From assembly GCF_017377505.1 (NCBI RefSeq), contig NZ_JAFREN010000002.1, positions 62,001 to 126,000 on the forward strand: a stretch of 64,000 nucleotides of DNA, read 5' to 3'. The position numbers and the translations under genes are program-made. The first letter of the stretch is position 1. The number at the start of each line of letters is the position of its first letter. Below the pieces are notes generated by a model. That model did not search any database. It had not been told where the DNA came from and saw only the letters and a program-made list of their open reading frames with translations. Origin of the DNA: Enterococcus sp. DIV0212c. Lineage in GTDB: Bacteria > Bacillota > Bacilli > Lactobacillales > Enterococcaceae. Positions 42,992 to 53,230 of this stretch are shown piece after piece.

Positions 42992-43597
42992 TTAGTTATT
43001 TATATAAAAAATATTTTTAAAAACCCATTTTTTCACTATTTTCTCTGTCTCTTGGAAGTTTCCTTGATTATCAAACACGATGTCTGCTATTTTTTTCTTT
43101 CCCTCAATTGGCATTTGACTTTCAATTCGATCCAAAGCTTCTCTTTCGTCCAGATGATCACGTTTCATTAAACGAAGTAACTGGACTTTCTCTGGAATAT
43201 AAACAACTGCTACTTGATCAACAAATTTGTCATAACCACCTTCATAAAGTAACGGTATATCCACTATCACTAAAGGTGCGTTATCTTTTTCATCTTCAAT
43301 TTCTTTTAAAATCGCTTTTTTTATAAATGGAGATAATATTTTATTGAGTAATTGTCTCTTCTCCTTATTTGAGAAAATAAGTTGTCCTAATTGTTTTCTA
43401 TTCAACGAACCATCCACATTTAAAATATCCGATCCAAAAGCTGAAACGATTTCGGCCAAGCCTGGAGTGCCAGGTTCAACGACTTCTCTAGCAATGATAT
43501 CTGCGTCAACAATTGGAAATCCTAAACTTTTAAATACAGCGACAACAGTACTTTTCCCTGTAGCAATCCCTCCAGTTAAACCTAATACCATTCCCAT
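42992..43597 (-). CDS. coaE: Dephospho-CoA kinase
   Basis: A 201-aa enzyme of the last step of CoA synthesis. P-loop 'GLTGGIATGKSTV', 'VDADIIAREVVEPG' and 'DIPLLYEGG' are all present. Length is normal. It begins 3 bases after mutM, the usual coaE-mutM pairing. Confidence 0.95.
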   Translation of the reverse strand: MGMVLGLTGGIATGKSTVVAVFKSLGFPIVDADIIAREVVEPGTPGLAEIVSAFGSDILNVDGSLNRKQLGQLIFSNKEKRQLLNKILSPFIKKAILKEIEDEKDNAPLVIVDIPLLYEGGYDKFVDQVAVVYIPEKVQLLRLMKRDHLDEREALDRIESQMPIEGKKKIADIVFDNQGNFQETEKIVKKWVFKNIFYINN

Positions 43598-43600
43598 GAA

Positions 43601-44437
43601 TCAATTCCTCGCTTTCAAGGTTTGACACTTAGGACAAAAATGAGTACCACGCTGAGCCACTTTGATTTTCTTGATCGGTGTAGCACATCGAGGACAAGGT
43701 TTTTCTGTTTGCCCATAGACATTTAGCGAAATTTGGAAAGTTCCTGCCTCTCCTAAAGCATTTAGATAACTGCGAATCGTTGTTCCGCCAGCTTCAACGG
43801 CACGTCCTAAGACGTCAATAATGGCATAATATAGCGCTTCGACTTCCTTAGGTTTTAAAGTATCTGCTGGCTGTTCTGGATGAATTTTGGCTTCCCATAA
43901 CGCCTCATCTACATAAATATTGCCTAAACCTGTTACTAAACGTTGATCTAATAACAAGGGTTTGATTGCTTTATGATGCTTTTTTAGTCCGTTACGAAAT
44001 TCAGGTAATTTAAATTCAGAAGGAAGCGGTTCTGGTCCTAACGCTAAAATTCCTTTATATTTTCGCCCTTGATCTTTTTCTACTAAAACCATTCGACCAA
44101 ATTTACGAACATCAAGATAGCGCAGTTCACTTCCGTCAGTAAACGTAAAAATGACATGTGTATGTTTGGTTCTCTCATCTTCTGGATCATGGGTTTCATA
44201 CTTGCCTTCCATTCTTAAATGGGAAATCATATCATAATCAGTCAATTTAAAAATCAAAAATTTTCCACGTCGTTCCATTTTTTCAATGGTTTGACCAACT
44301 AACTGCAGAGCAAAAATTTCTGTTTCTGGTGCTTCAATGATTCTAGGCCATAAGACCTCAACTTCTTCGATCGTTTTTCCGACAACTAATTTTTCTAAGC
44401 CTTTTCTGACTGTTTCTACTTCTGGTAATTCAGGCAA
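43601..44437 (-). CDS. mutM: Formamidopyrimidine-DNA glycosylase (MutM/Fpg)
   Basis: A 278-aa base-excision repair enzyme removing 8-oxoguanine. The start must be the TTG at 44437: it follows GAAGGAG and gives M-P-E-L-P-E, exposing the catalytic Pro1 and Glu2. A longer ATG reading to 44500 would bury this Pro and overlap the terminator. Also visible are the conserved Lys in 'RRGKFL', the H2TH region 'GLGNIYVDEALW' and the C-terminal zinc finger 'CPRC...CPKC'. Adjacent to polA and coaE. Confidence 0.95.
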   Translation of the reverse strand: MPELPEVETVRKGLEKLVVGKTIEEVEVLWPRIIEAPETEIFALQLVGQTIEKMERRGKFLIFKLTDYDMISHLRMEGKYETHDPEDERTKHTHVIFTFTDGSELRYLDVRKFGRMVLVEKDQGRKYKGILALGPEPLPSEFKLPEFRNGLKKHHKAIKPLLLDQRLVTGLGNIYVDEALWEAKIHPEQPADTLKPKEVEALYYAIIDVLGRAVEAGGTTIRSYLNALGEAGTFQISLNVYGQTEKPCPRCATPIKKIKVAQRGTHFCPKCQTLKARN

Positions 44438-44472
44438 CTTTTTCACTCCTTCGCTAAAAAAATTGATTAAAT

Positions 44473-44512
44473 GAGGTTGGAATATAACTCTACGAGTCAC
44501 AGCCCAACCTCA
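44473..44512 (-). terminator. Terminator of polA with ATAACTC-type apex
   Basis: GAGGTTGG pairs with CCAACCTC, with ATAACTCTACGAGT at the apex as in the ktrB terminator, and an A/T-rich tail follows on the minus strand. Confidence 0.75.
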
Positions 44513-44547
44513 CTATTTAAATCAGTCTCTTTCGAATATTTGTCTAA

Positions 44548-47193
44548 CTATTTTGCTTCATACCATGTTTTGCCCCAACTACTATCAGTAATCAATGGCA
44601 CATGTAAAGCAACAGCATTTTCCATAACATCTTTAACTAACGCATTCAGTTTGTCTAATTCCGATTCTGGCGCTTCAAAAACAAGTTCATCGTGAACTTG
44701 AAGCAACATTGTTGCCTGCATATTCTCGTCTTTCAAGCGTTGAGCCATATTGATCATCGCAATTTTCAAAATATCTGCAGCACTTCCCTGGATCGGCGTA
44801 TTAATCGCCGTCCGCTCTGCAAATGATCGTAAATTGAAATTGCGTGAATTGATATCTGGTAAATAGCGACGGCGGTTATAAAGCGTTTCAACAAATCCTT
44901 TGTCCTTCGCGTCACGTACGATATCTTCCATATATTTTTTAACACCTGGATATTTTTCAAAGTAAGTATCAATATATTCTTGAGCCTGTTTTCTCGTGAT
45001 TCCAAGGTTCTGAGACAACCCATAATCGCTGATTCCATAAACAATCCCAAAGTTTACAGCTTTTGCTTGACGACGCATATTAGGTGTAACATCTTCTGGT
45101 TTTTCAATGCCAAATACACGCATAGCCGTACTTGAGTGAATATCCTGCCCTTCGATAAAAGCTTCTTTTAAATGCTGATCATCTGAAATGTGAGCAAGTA
45201 CACGCAATTCAATTTGAGAATAATCTGATGAAAAAATCATCCAATCCTTTTCTCTAGGCACAAAAGCTTGTCGTATTTTCCGTCCTTCATCTAAACGAAT
45301 CGGAATATTTTGCAAGTTAGGATCAACTGAGCTTAAACGACCTGTTTGTGTCAACGTTTGAACATAGCGCGTATGGATTTTATCATCTGGCTGAATGACT
45401 TTTAATAAGCCTTCAACATAGGTTGATTGAATCTTGGCGATTTGACGGTACACTAAAATATCTTCCACAATCGGTGCTTGTTCTTTCAATTGCTCTAATA
45501 CATCTACTGCCGTTGAGTAACCTGTCTTCGTTTTTTTAACAACAGGCAAGCCCATTTTCTCAAATAAAATCACACCTAATTGTTTTGGTGAATTTAAATT
45601 GAACTCTTCTCCAGCTTCTGCGTATATTTTTTGTTCAATGTCACGCAGACGATCTGAAAATTCGATGCGCATTTCTTTCAAGCGATTGGCATCTACACGA
45701 ATTCCAGTAATTTCCATGTCTCCTAAGATTTTAGAAAGAGGCAGTTCCATTTTATAAAATAGATCAGCTTGGTTCTTTTCGGCTAATTCTGTATCTAATT
45801 TTTCAGAAAGAAAATGAATCGCATTGATTTTCCGAGCCAAGTGACTGAAAAATGCTTCATCATCTTCTGGCAATCCTTTTTTGGCCCCTTTACCATAAAC
45901 AGTCTCATCAGAGTGGATATCTGTGTAGCCATAATGTTGTGCTACGCCTTCAATATCTGCATTATTATCATTGGTATCTAATAAGTATGCTGCTAATAAT
46001 ACATCGAAAGTAATTCCTTGAGTTTTCCCAACATAACGATTAAGCGAGACATAGGTACGTTTCGCATCATAAACTGTTTTCTTATATTTATCTGACATCA
46101 GCCAGTCAATAAAAGGTTTGCTTTCAAATAGTTCCAAACTATTAGTCGCATAAATTTTTTTCTTTGTTCCCCATGCAACGCCTACAATTGGAGATGTATG
46201 GTAATTATCTTCCAACATTTCAACATACAAGGCCATATCATCCGTAAACATCTCTTTTGTAAAGGTATCTACAACATCAAAATGAACATCTTCAAGTTCA
46301 GCTGTTTCTTCTTCAACATTTAATTTGCTCAGCATTTGCTTGAATTCCATTTCTTTATAGAAAGGGATTAATTTTTCTAAGTCTTTTCCTTCATATTTTA
46401 GTTCATCGATATTGATTTCAACTGGAGAATCAACATTGATCGTTGCTAAACGTTTAGACATAAACGCTTGTTCTTTATCGTTGATCAGGTTCTCTTTCAT
46501 CTTGCTCTGCTTCATTTTGTCGATGTTTTCATAAACACCTTCAACAGAACCATATTCTTTCAACAACTTAATGGCAGTCTTTTCGCCAATTTTAGTTACA
46601 CCTGGAATATTATCTGATGTATCTCCGGCTAGGCCTTTCATATCAATGATTTGATTTGGTGTTAATCCATCATATTTTTCAGCCACATGTTCTGGTGTAT
46701 ATGATTCTAGATCACTAACACCTTTGATCGTAATATCGACTTTTACTGACTCAGTTGCTAATTGCGTCAAATCTCGATCTCCAGACAACACAACAACATC
46801 AAATTGGTCTTTAGGAACTTTAGTCGCAAGTGTTCCAATGATATCATCTGCTTCATAATTATCTAATTCATAATACTTTACACCTAAACCAGTTAACAAT
46901 TCACGAATATAAGGCATCTGTTCTTTGAATTCGCCAGGTGTTTTTGAACGTCCTGCTTTGTACTCTGGATAAAATTCAGTTCTGAAGGTGGTCTTGCCAG
47001 CATCAAAAGCCACTAAAACATGGGTTGGATTTTCCTTTGTCATGATATTTTCAAACATGTTGTTAAACGCGTAAACTGCATTCGTATGCAACCCATTTTT
47101 ATTTTTAAAGCGCTCTAAAGAATTGTGCAAAGCAAAAAATGCTCGGAATGCCACACTATTCCCATCAACTAATAATAACTTATTTTTTGTCAT
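44548..47193 (-). CDS. polA: DNA polymerase I
   Basis: An 881-aa repair polymerase. The N-terminal 5'-3' nuclease domain has 'LVDGNSVAFRAFFAL', 'YEADDIIGTLA', 'VVLSGDRDLTQL' and 'GLAGDTSDNIPGV'. The central domain lacks the acidic DxE proofreading residues ('MALYVEML'), so 3'-5' exonuclease is probably inactive as in Bacillus-type enzymes. The polymerase domain has motif A 'DYSQIELRVLAH', motif B 'RRQAKAVNFGIVYG' and motif C 'LLQVHDELVFE'. It is upstream of mutM-coaE. Confidence 0.97.
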   Translation of the reverse strand: MTKNKLLLVDGNSVAFRAFFALHNSLERFKNKNGLHTNAVYAFNNMFENIMTKENPTHVLVAFDAGKTTFRTEFYPEYKAGRSKTPGEFKEQMPYIRELLTGLGVKYYELDNYEADDIIGTLATKVPKDQFDVVVLSGDRDLTQLATESVKVDITIKGVSDLESYTPEHVAEKYDGLTPNQIIDMKGLAGDTSDNIPGVTKIGEKTAIKLLKEYGSVEGVYENIDKMKQSKMKENLINDKEQAFMSKRLATINVDSPVEINIDELKYEGKDLEKLIPFYKEMEFKQMLSKLNVEEETAELEDVHFDVVDTFTKEMFTDDMALYVEMLEDNYHTSPIVGVAWGTKKKIYATNSLELFESKPFIDWLMSDKYKKTVYDAKRTYVSLNRYVGKTQGITFDVLLAAYLLDTNDNNADIEGVAQHYGYTDIHSDETVYGKGAKKGLPEDDEAFFSHLARKINAIHFLSEKLDTELAEKNQADLFYKMELPLSKILGDMEITGIRVDANRLKEMRIEFSDRLRDIEQKIYAEAGEEFNLNSPKQLGVILFEKMGLPVVKKTKTGYSTAVDVLEQLKEQAPIVEDILVYRQIAKIQSTYVEGLLKVIQPDDKIHTRYVQTLTQTGRLSSVDPNLQNIPIRLDEGRKIRQAFVPREKDWMIFSSDYSQIELRVLAHISDDQHLKEAFIEGQDIHSSTAMRVFGIEKPEDVTPNMRRQAKAVNFGIVYGISDYGLSQNLGITRKQAQEYIDTYFEKYPGVKKYMEDIVRDAKDKGFVETLYNRRRYLPDINSRNFNLRSFAERTAINTPIQGSAADILKIAMINMAQRLKDENMQATMLLQVHDELVFEAPESELDKLNALVKDVMENAVALHVPLITDSSWGKTWYEAK

Positions 47194-47518
47194 TCTTTTT
47201 TCTCCTCATCTTCCGCAAACTGGTTTCCTATCCATTTTAACAAAAATCCGCAAACTTTGCAGTAGGAAGGAACTAAAGTTCGTAAAAATACGTTTTTAAC
47301 CAAAAGAAAACCCGCTCTGCACACTCAGAGCGGGTTCATTAGGAGTTCACACAAATGAAATTAATATGTTGTAGCTTTTGTCTTTTTTCTATATCTTTAT
47401 AGTACAACGGAATTGTGAATATTTTATGAATGAAAAATTTCTAAAATGTAACTTTTTTTACTCAAACATATTAATGTGCAATGAACTAAATGTCTTATTA
47501 GTGCGATTGATTAGTAAA
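47194..47518. other. Intergenic region between the aldo/keto reductase gene and polA
   Basis: 325 bases without a gene. It contains the polA promoter region and one clear terminator hairpin at 47308-47336; nothing else is recognised. Confidence 0.6.
47308..47336 (-). terminator. Terminator of the aldo/keto reductase unit
   Basis: AACCCGCTCTG pairs perfectly with CAGAGCGGGTT around a 6-base loop, with TTTTCTTTT following on the minus strand. Confidence 0.85.
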
Positions 47519-48430
47519 TTAAGGTAAGATATTACCTGCTGCACGATAAATTTCATACCATTCTTCTCTACTCAATACAATATCAGCTGCTTTAGAGATT
47601 TCTTTGATTCGATTGATATTCATTGTTCCTGCAATTACTTGCATATTCGCTGGATGTCTTAAAATCCATGCAGTCGCTAATCCTGTTGATGTGCAGTTAT
47701 GGCTTTCTGCTATTCTATCCAGAGTTTCATTTAATTCAGGGAATTTTTCGTTACCCACAAAAACACCTTCAAAAAAGCCATATTGGTAAGGCGACCACGC
47801 TTGGATCGTCATTTGGTTCAAGCGTGAATAATCCAAAATGCTGCCATCATGATCAATGCTTGCTTCATCTGTCATATTCACATGAATGCCTTGATCAATC
47901 ATTCCAGTATGCTTGATACCAAATTGCAATTGATTTGCTACTAGAGGCTGTTTGATTGTTTTTTTCAATAACTCGATTTGCATTGGTTTTTGATTACTAA
48001 CGCCGAAATATTTCACTTTTCCTTGTGCTTTCAGTTGATCAAAAGCTGCCGCTACTTCTTCTGGTTCAACTAATGTATCTGGTCGATGAAGCAAGAGCGC
48101 ATCTACATAATCGACACCTAATCGTTTTAAACTTCCTTCAACAGATGATACGATATGCTCTTTTGAAAAATCAAACATTCCTTTACGAATCCCACATTTT
48201 GTCTGGATGATAATATCTTCTCTTTTGATTGATGTTTCTTTTAATGCTTTACCGAAGATTGTTTCACACTCGCCACCGCCATAAATATCTGCATGATCAA
48301 AAAAATCAATTCCGTGATCATAGGCTGTTTCAATAACTTTTGCAGGATTCTCAGCCCCATTCATTCTCATACATCCAAGAATAACAGATGCTGCTTGTAG
48401 ATCACTTGTTCCAAATTGAATCTTCTTCAA
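47519..48430 (-). CDS. Aldo/keto reductase
   Basis: A 303-aa NADPH-dependent oxidoreductase of the YdhF-like group. Catalytic tetrad elements are visible: Asp and Tyr in 'FDHADIYGGGECE', Lys in 'IIQTKCGI' and His in 'DALLLHRPD'. The C-terminal cofactor site has 'VIAGTMNINRI'. Physiological substrate unknown. It is followed by its own terminator and preceded by a Mga-like regulator gene on the same strand, 64 bases away. Confidence 0.88.
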   Translation of the reverse strand: MKKIQFGTSDLQAASVILGCMRMNGAENPAKVIETAYDHGIDFFDHADIYGGGECETIFGKALKETSIKREDIIIQTKCGIRKGMFDFSKEHIVSSVEGSLKRLGVDYVDALLLHRPDTLVEPEEVAAAFDQLKAQGKVKYFGVSNQKPMQIELLKKTIKQPLVANQLQFGIKHTGMIDQGIHVNMTDEASIDHDGSILDYSRLNQMTIQAWSPYQYGFFEGVFVGNEKFPELNETLDRIAESHNCTSTGLATAWILRHPANMQVIAGTMNINRIKEISKAADIVLSREEWYEIYRAAGNILP

Positions 48431-48494
48431 TAAAAAAACCTCCCAAAATTGTATTCACTATTTTATTTTAACACATTTAAATGAAAGGGCTTCA

Positions 48495-49964
48495 TTATCT
48501 GATTCTTTTTAATATTTTCTCAATCTTGAAGAATATTTTGTCAGAAAAATTGGGCTCAATAAGCAAAACGGGTTGGGTATACTTTTGATCTAACGCTTGA
48601 TGAACGACTGTAGTAATAATCACATCCGCATATAAAATAGAGTTTGTTGTTCGAGCATAAATAACAGCTAGATTAAACCTGTTGTCAAAAAAATGGGCTA
48701 TTCTTTCGCCAAGTTCTCTTTCTTTTTCAAGTGAAAAGTCTGTCATTAAACAAATAAAGATTTTTTTCTCATTATATGTTGGTGAAATAAGCGTACTTAA
48801 AATCATAAAATAGCGATATAAAATGGCATCTTTTGGTATTCGTCGATAGTTTACTCTTTCTTTGCTTAATGCAGCTATACAGTCATCGAGTTTACCCATA
48901 AAACCTGGAAAATTATCTTGCAAAATTGTAACAGCTTGGTTTCGCTCAAATGAAAAATCCGAAATCAATTCATAGTACAAATGAAATCCTAAAAACGCTA
49001 CAACAGTTTCTTTTGAATGACTGATTTTCTTCTCCCAAAATACTTGCCTTAATTTAGTTGTCGTCACCAAGGTGCTCGTATAACAAGTCGTTTTCTTTAT
49101 AAAATGCTCCTCGATAAGATAGGCTTGCATACTTGAACCAAAATATGGCAAAAAACGTGCCTGAATCATTAAATAGAGATAGGATAATTCCTCTAAATTT
49201 AGAGCGTTTCCACAGATACCAACAGTGTCAATAAACTTAGAAAAAATAGCACTATTTTTGATATATTGCGTCCACTCCGTCTTTATCCTCATTTTTTCAC
49301 CTCTTTGATGCCGCCAAATAGCTATTTGTATGATCCTAAAAATGGACTCTTTTTGTAATTCATTAATTTGCATTTGAAAAAAAAGAATTAGTTTATTCGT
49401 AAGTTCTTGACCAGTCTCCTTTTCTTGCAATAAAAAGTCATTTTCCGTTCCTTGATACACAAACCAATAAAAATGTAGGATTAATTCGCGAATCTGCTCT
49501 TCCTCACCATCCAATTGATATGTTGCACGTGTTAGACAAATATCGAATTTTTTTAAATATTCATTGATCCTTTTTAATCGTCGTCTTAAACTAGATTCAC
49601 TAATCAACAAATCATCAGCCAGTTCTTTTGTCTCAAGTTTTCCTTCTTCAATAATTTTTTTCAGAAAAATCACTTCAGGTAAATCTCTTAAATACTGGAC
49701 TAGAAAAAGTTCCAAATATAAATCGTTGGTCCTTTTTAAGTAGAATTGATTGCTAGGGCGACTGCAAATCATTATCCGATCATCTAACTGATAGTCCTCA
49801 AACAGTTTTTGCAATTTTTTCATATACCTTAAAATCGTTTTTGGATTTATTCCTAATTCACTTGAAAGTTTCTTTAATGACATATTGTTGTCAGCTGATT
49901 TCAACAATTTAAAAAGTTCAAGCAATCGACTTGATTCAAAATCAAAAAGTTCTTTATATTCCAT
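48495..49964 (-). CDS. Mga-like helix-turn-helix regulator
   Basis: A 489-aa protein starting at the ATG at 49964 after GGAGGT. Two N-terminal HTH domains ('MSLKKLSSELGINPKTILRYMKKL' and 'ETKELADDLLISESSLRRRLKRI') are followed by a long region resembling the PRD-like and EIIB-like parts of Mga/AtxA regulators. Such proteins govern virulence or carbohydrate genes and can be phosphorylated by the PTS. The adjacent aldo/keto reductase gene could be a target or simply a neighbour. Confidence 0.75.
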   Translation of the reverse strand: MEYKELFDFESSRLLELFKLLKSADNNMSLKKLSSELGINPKTILRYMKKLQKLFEDYQLDDRIMICSRPSNQFYLKRTNDLYLELFLVQYLRDLPEVIFLKKIIEEGKLETKELADDLLISESSLRRRLKRINEYLKKFDICLTRATYQLDGEEEQIRELILHFYWFVYQGTENDFLLQEKETGQELTNKLILFFQMQINELQKESIFRIIQIAIWRHQRGEKMRIKTEWTQYIKNSAIFSKFIDTVGICGNALNLEELSYLYLMIQARFLPYFGSSMQAYLIEEHFIKKTTCYTSTLVTTTKLRQVFWEKKISHSKETVVAFLGFHLYYELISDFSFERNQAVTILQDNFPGFMGKLDDCIAALSKERVNYRRIPKDAILYRYFMILSTLISPTYNEKKIFICLMTDFSLEKERELGERIAHFFDNRFNLAVIYARTTNSILYADVIITTVVHQALDQKYTQPVLLIEPNFSDKIFFKIEKILKRIR

Positions 49965-50097
49965 AGTAAACCTCCACTTTAAAAAATGAACACTCATTAT
50001 ATCAGTCAATTTTTAGCATGTTACTTAAAAATAGATATAAAAAAAAGTAATGACTATGCATAAAAAAGATACGCCATATTCATTACTTTTCGTTTTT

Positions 50098-52167
50098 TTA
50101 ATTGTGGATGCGTAATGTCATAGCATTGGCTGCAACGATTACAGTACTCAAAGACATCAGAATTGCTCCAAAAGCTGGATTTAGTAAAATTCCCCACGGA
50201 GCTAAAACACCTGCTGCAAGCGGGATTGCAATGATATTATAGCCCGCTCCCCACCAAAGATTTTGAATCATTTTGCGTCGTGTTTGTTTAGATAAATCTA
50301 GGAATCGTAAAATATCTTTTGGATCGCTATCCGTTAGAACGACATCCGCTGAATCAATAGCAACGTCCGTGCCAGCACCAATCGCAACACCGATCGTTGC
50401 TCTGACTAAACTAGGTGCATCATTTATTCCATCGCCAACCATCATAACTTTTTTGCCTTCAGCGATATAGGATTGAACGATATTTTCTTTATCTTCCGGT
50501 AATAACTCTCCATGAAATTCATTAATTCCTAAATAATGTGCGACTGATTCTGCCGCTACTTTATTATCACCCGTCAACATTACAGGGGTGATGTCTTGTT
50601 TTTTTAAATCAATAATAAATTGTTTCGCTTCTGGCTTCACTATATCACCTAAAGCAATCATAGCAACTAGCTCATTATTAACGATTAAATAACTCAAAGT
50701 GTTCCCTTGTTCTTCGTATCTTTCTTTTATCGACGGATCAAATGTAAAGTTTAAATTCGTCACTTCTTTCTCATTGACGATCTTAACCGTTTCTCCATTG
50801 ACTTTCCCAATGAGCCCGATACCTGAAATACTTTGTAGATTTTCTACTTTATATGGAGAAATATGTTTCTCTTTTAAATAAGTCATAATACCAATTGCTA
50901 AAGGATGATTGGCATTGTTTTCCAAGGCACCAATAACTTTTAATGCCTCATCTATCGTTTTGCTGGAGGTAAGCATTTCAATTCCTGTTACTGTAAACTT
51001 CCCTTCAGTCAGTGTCCCTGTTTTGTCCAGCATAACAAATTGAATATCGTTCCCTTCTTCCAAGGCATTACGATTTTTCAGTAATAAGCCATGCTTGGCC
51101 GCAATTGAAGTAGAACGAGCGACTACTAAAGGAATTGCCAAACCTAATGCATGAGGACAAGCAATAATAAAGACTGTGACCATTCGTTCAAATGCACTGC
51201 TCAAGTCTTTCGTTATGATCAACCAAACAATAAACGCTAACAGTCCTGCACCAAGCGCCACATAAAATAACCATTTCGCAACTCGATCAGACATTGATTC
51301 CAATGATGATTTTTCAGACTGCGCTTTTTTGACCATGTCCATGACTTTTGATAAATAGCCTGTTTCTCCTGTGCCGGTTACTGTTATTTCAATTGTTCCA
51401 CTGCCATTGACCGAACCGCCAATCACTTTATCATGCTCATTTTTAGTAATCGCTTTTGATTCACCTGTAACCATCGATTCATCCACTGAAGTCGTCCCTT
51501 TAAGAATCACACCATCAGCAGGAATCTTATCACCTGCACGAACGATTAAATGATCATTCTGTTTCACTTGCTGTAAAGGTACCTCTTCTTCACTACCATC
51601 TTTGCTCAATCTTTTGACTTTATCTGGTAAAAGCTCAGCCATTTTTTGCAAAGCATCACTTGCATTCGAGATGGCATTCATTTCAATCCAATGTCCTAAC
51701 AACATAATAACGATCAATGTTGCTAGCTCCCAGAAAAAATCCATTACATGATTTTGCGGCATCCATTTATTCATGATAAATGCATACACACTATAAAAAA
51801 ATGAGACTGAAATACCCAAGGCTATCAAGGTCATCATCGCTGGTTGTTTTTTGGCAAGCTCCGTCTTAGCTCCTTTTAAAAAAGGTTCTCCACCATAAAA
51901 GAATAAAATAGAAGCTAAAATCAATACCAACCAATCCGAGCCTGGAAAAGTAAATTGAAATGGTAAATCAACGCCCATCATAGGTGAAAGAAAAATAATT
52001 GGTACCGCTAGAACAAGAGAAAACCAAAATTTTTGTTTAAAATTTCCCATATGCATGGAATGATCCATACCAGACATTTGTTTGTGATCATGACCAGCCA
52101 TTGGATCATGCCCGTTATTGCCTGCTTTGAGTGATGGATATTCTGGTTTTTCTTCATCTTTATTCAT
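50098..52167 (-). CDS. copB: CopB-type copper P1B-ATPase
   Basis: A 689-aa heavy-metal export ATPase. The N-terminus is rich in His and Met ('HDPMAGHDHKQMSGMDHSMH') and has no CxxC domain. The membrane metal site reads CPH ('IIACPHALGLAIP') rather than CPC, the mark of the CopB class. The A-domain 'VTGES', phosphorylation 'DKTGTLTEG' and hinge 'GDGINDAP' motifs are intact. E. hirae CopB exports Cu(I)/Ag(I). Here it stands without copY, copZ or copA, and I see no TACANNTGTA CopY box upstream. Confidence 0.9.
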   Translation of the reverse strand: MNKDEEKPEYPSLKAGNNGHDPMAGHDHKQMSGMDHSMHMGNFKQKFWFSLVLAVPIIFLSPMMGVDLPFQFTFPGSDWLVLILASILFFYGGEPFLKGAKTELAKKQPAMMTLIALGISVSFFYSVYAFIMNKWMPQNHVMDFFWELATLIVIMLLGHWIEMNAISNASDALQKMAELLPDKVKRLSKDGSEEEVPLQQVKQNDHLIVRAGDKIPADGVILKGTTSVDESMVTGESKAITKNEHDKVIGGSVNGSGTIEITVTGTGETGYLSKVMDMVKKAQSEKSSLESMSDRVAKWLFYVALGAGLLAFIVWLIITKDLSSAFERMVTVFIIACPHALGLAIPLVVARSTSIAAKHGLLLKNRNALEEGNDIQFVMLDKTGTLTEGKFTVTGIEMLTSSKTIDEALKVIGALENNANHPLAIGIMTYLKEKHISPYKVENLQSISGIGLIGKVNGETVKIVNEKEVTNLNFTFDPSIKERYEEQGNTLSYLIVNNELVAMIALGDIVKPEAKQFIIDLKKQDITPVMLTGDNKVAAESVAHYLGINEFHGELLPEDKENIVQSYIAEGKKVMMVGDGINDAPSLVRATIGVAIGAGTDVAIDSADVVLTDSDPKDILRFLDLSKQTRRKMIQNLWWGAGYNIIAIPLAAGVLAPWGILLNPAFGAILMSLSTVIVAANAMTLRIHN

Positions 52168-52346
52168 TCAAATTCCTTCTTTCTTTATTTAGTATTCATT
52201 TGTCTACTAATTATTTTTGAACGATTCATACAGAAGAAATGACTACCACGTCAAAAGCATAGCACAACATATCTTTAGGCAAAAATAAAATCTCTTTTTT
52301 CACACAAATAAACAATTTATGCGTATCTTAATAACAAGGAGCTACT

Positions 52347-52910
52347 TCAATGCCATGTATAACTTTTTAATATCCAAAGCACATACGCTTTTTTTTCTTT
52401 GATTTTTTTATACTTTCTAATACAAGAATCTCTCAAATATCTACGCATATTTTTCTCAGATTCTTGTTTTATTTCAACATACATTTGTTTAATTGCTTTA
52501 CGATTTGCTTTATATTTTTTTCGATTACCACCTGTAAATCCATAAAAAATATCGATACCTTCGGACTTTTTAGTCACAGGTGAATGGAGAAACAATTCAT
52601 TTTGAGCTTTTTTTAATTTTTTCAGCAAGCCTTCTGTTACATCTTTGTCAAAATTTTGTTTGATAATTAATTTACAGAGGCGTGTATATTCAATTTTAGC
52701 AACATGATTATATACATGACTAGCATAATCCAACCCCTTATATAAGATATTTGCACTAAAAGACATATTCACTAATAGTTTGTACTGATGAACACAGCTC
52801 TCCTCATTTTTTTGTTTGTTCTCTTGGTAGGGAATCTCTTTGTTCAACTTTTCCAAAAATTGGTATAAAAGCTGGTTTTTTTGCTCCTCAACTCTAGCTA
52901 TTTTTTTCAT
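52347..52910 (-). CDS. Lysine-rich protein of unknown function
   Basis: A 187-aa protein starting at the ATG at 52910 after AAGGAG. Strongly basic, with dense Lys/Arg in the C-terminal third ('RKKYKANRKAIKQMYVEIK', 'IRKYKKIKEKKAY'), mostly helical in appearance, and no signal peptide or membrane helix. I recognise no family. It is divergent from an XRE-type regulator gene across a 320-base gap, suggesting a regulator/target pair or an accessory insertion between copB and the M23 peptidase gene. Confidence 0.55.
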   Translation of the reverse strand: MKKIARVEEQKNQLLYQFLEKLNKEIPYQENKQKNEESCVHQYKLLVNMSFSANILYKGLDYASHVYNHVAKIEYTRLCKLIIKQNFDKDVTEGLLKKLKKAQNELFLHSPVTKKSEGIDIFYGFTGGNRKKYKANRKAIKQMYVEIKQESEKNMRRYLRDSCIRKYKKIKEKKAYVLWILKSYTWH

Positions 52911-52919
52911 CTGATGCAC

Positions 52920-53230
52920 TCCTTCTTAATAATGAATGTTTTTCGGTATTTCTAAATTACAACAACAACCACTGACAAAATCAAATTATACATAACTTAT
53001 ATTTCAATATTTTTTAAAAATATAAAAGTGGAAACCAAATTCATGATTATTGTCCCAAAACAAACTGACTTTTTGTTTCAAAAGATCCAAACTAATCAAT
53101 TGAATATATTTCGGTATAAAAACTATATCATTCAAAAGAAGATAATACAAGAATAAAATGAAAAAAAAACGGTACACGATTTGTCAGAAAAATGATATAG
53201 TAGAAGAAAGAGTTTTTAGGAGGTAATATT
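52920..53230. other. Divergent intergenic region
   Basis: About 310 AT-rich bases between the Lys-rich gene and the XRE regulator gene. It contains the ribosome binding site AGGAGGT for the latter and A/T-rich promoter-like sequence (TATAGT near 53197). No clear operator or RNA structure seen. Confidence 0.5.

Noticed and set aside
52168..52346. CopY operator upstream of copB
   Set aside because: I searched the gap by eye for TACANNTGTA and found none.
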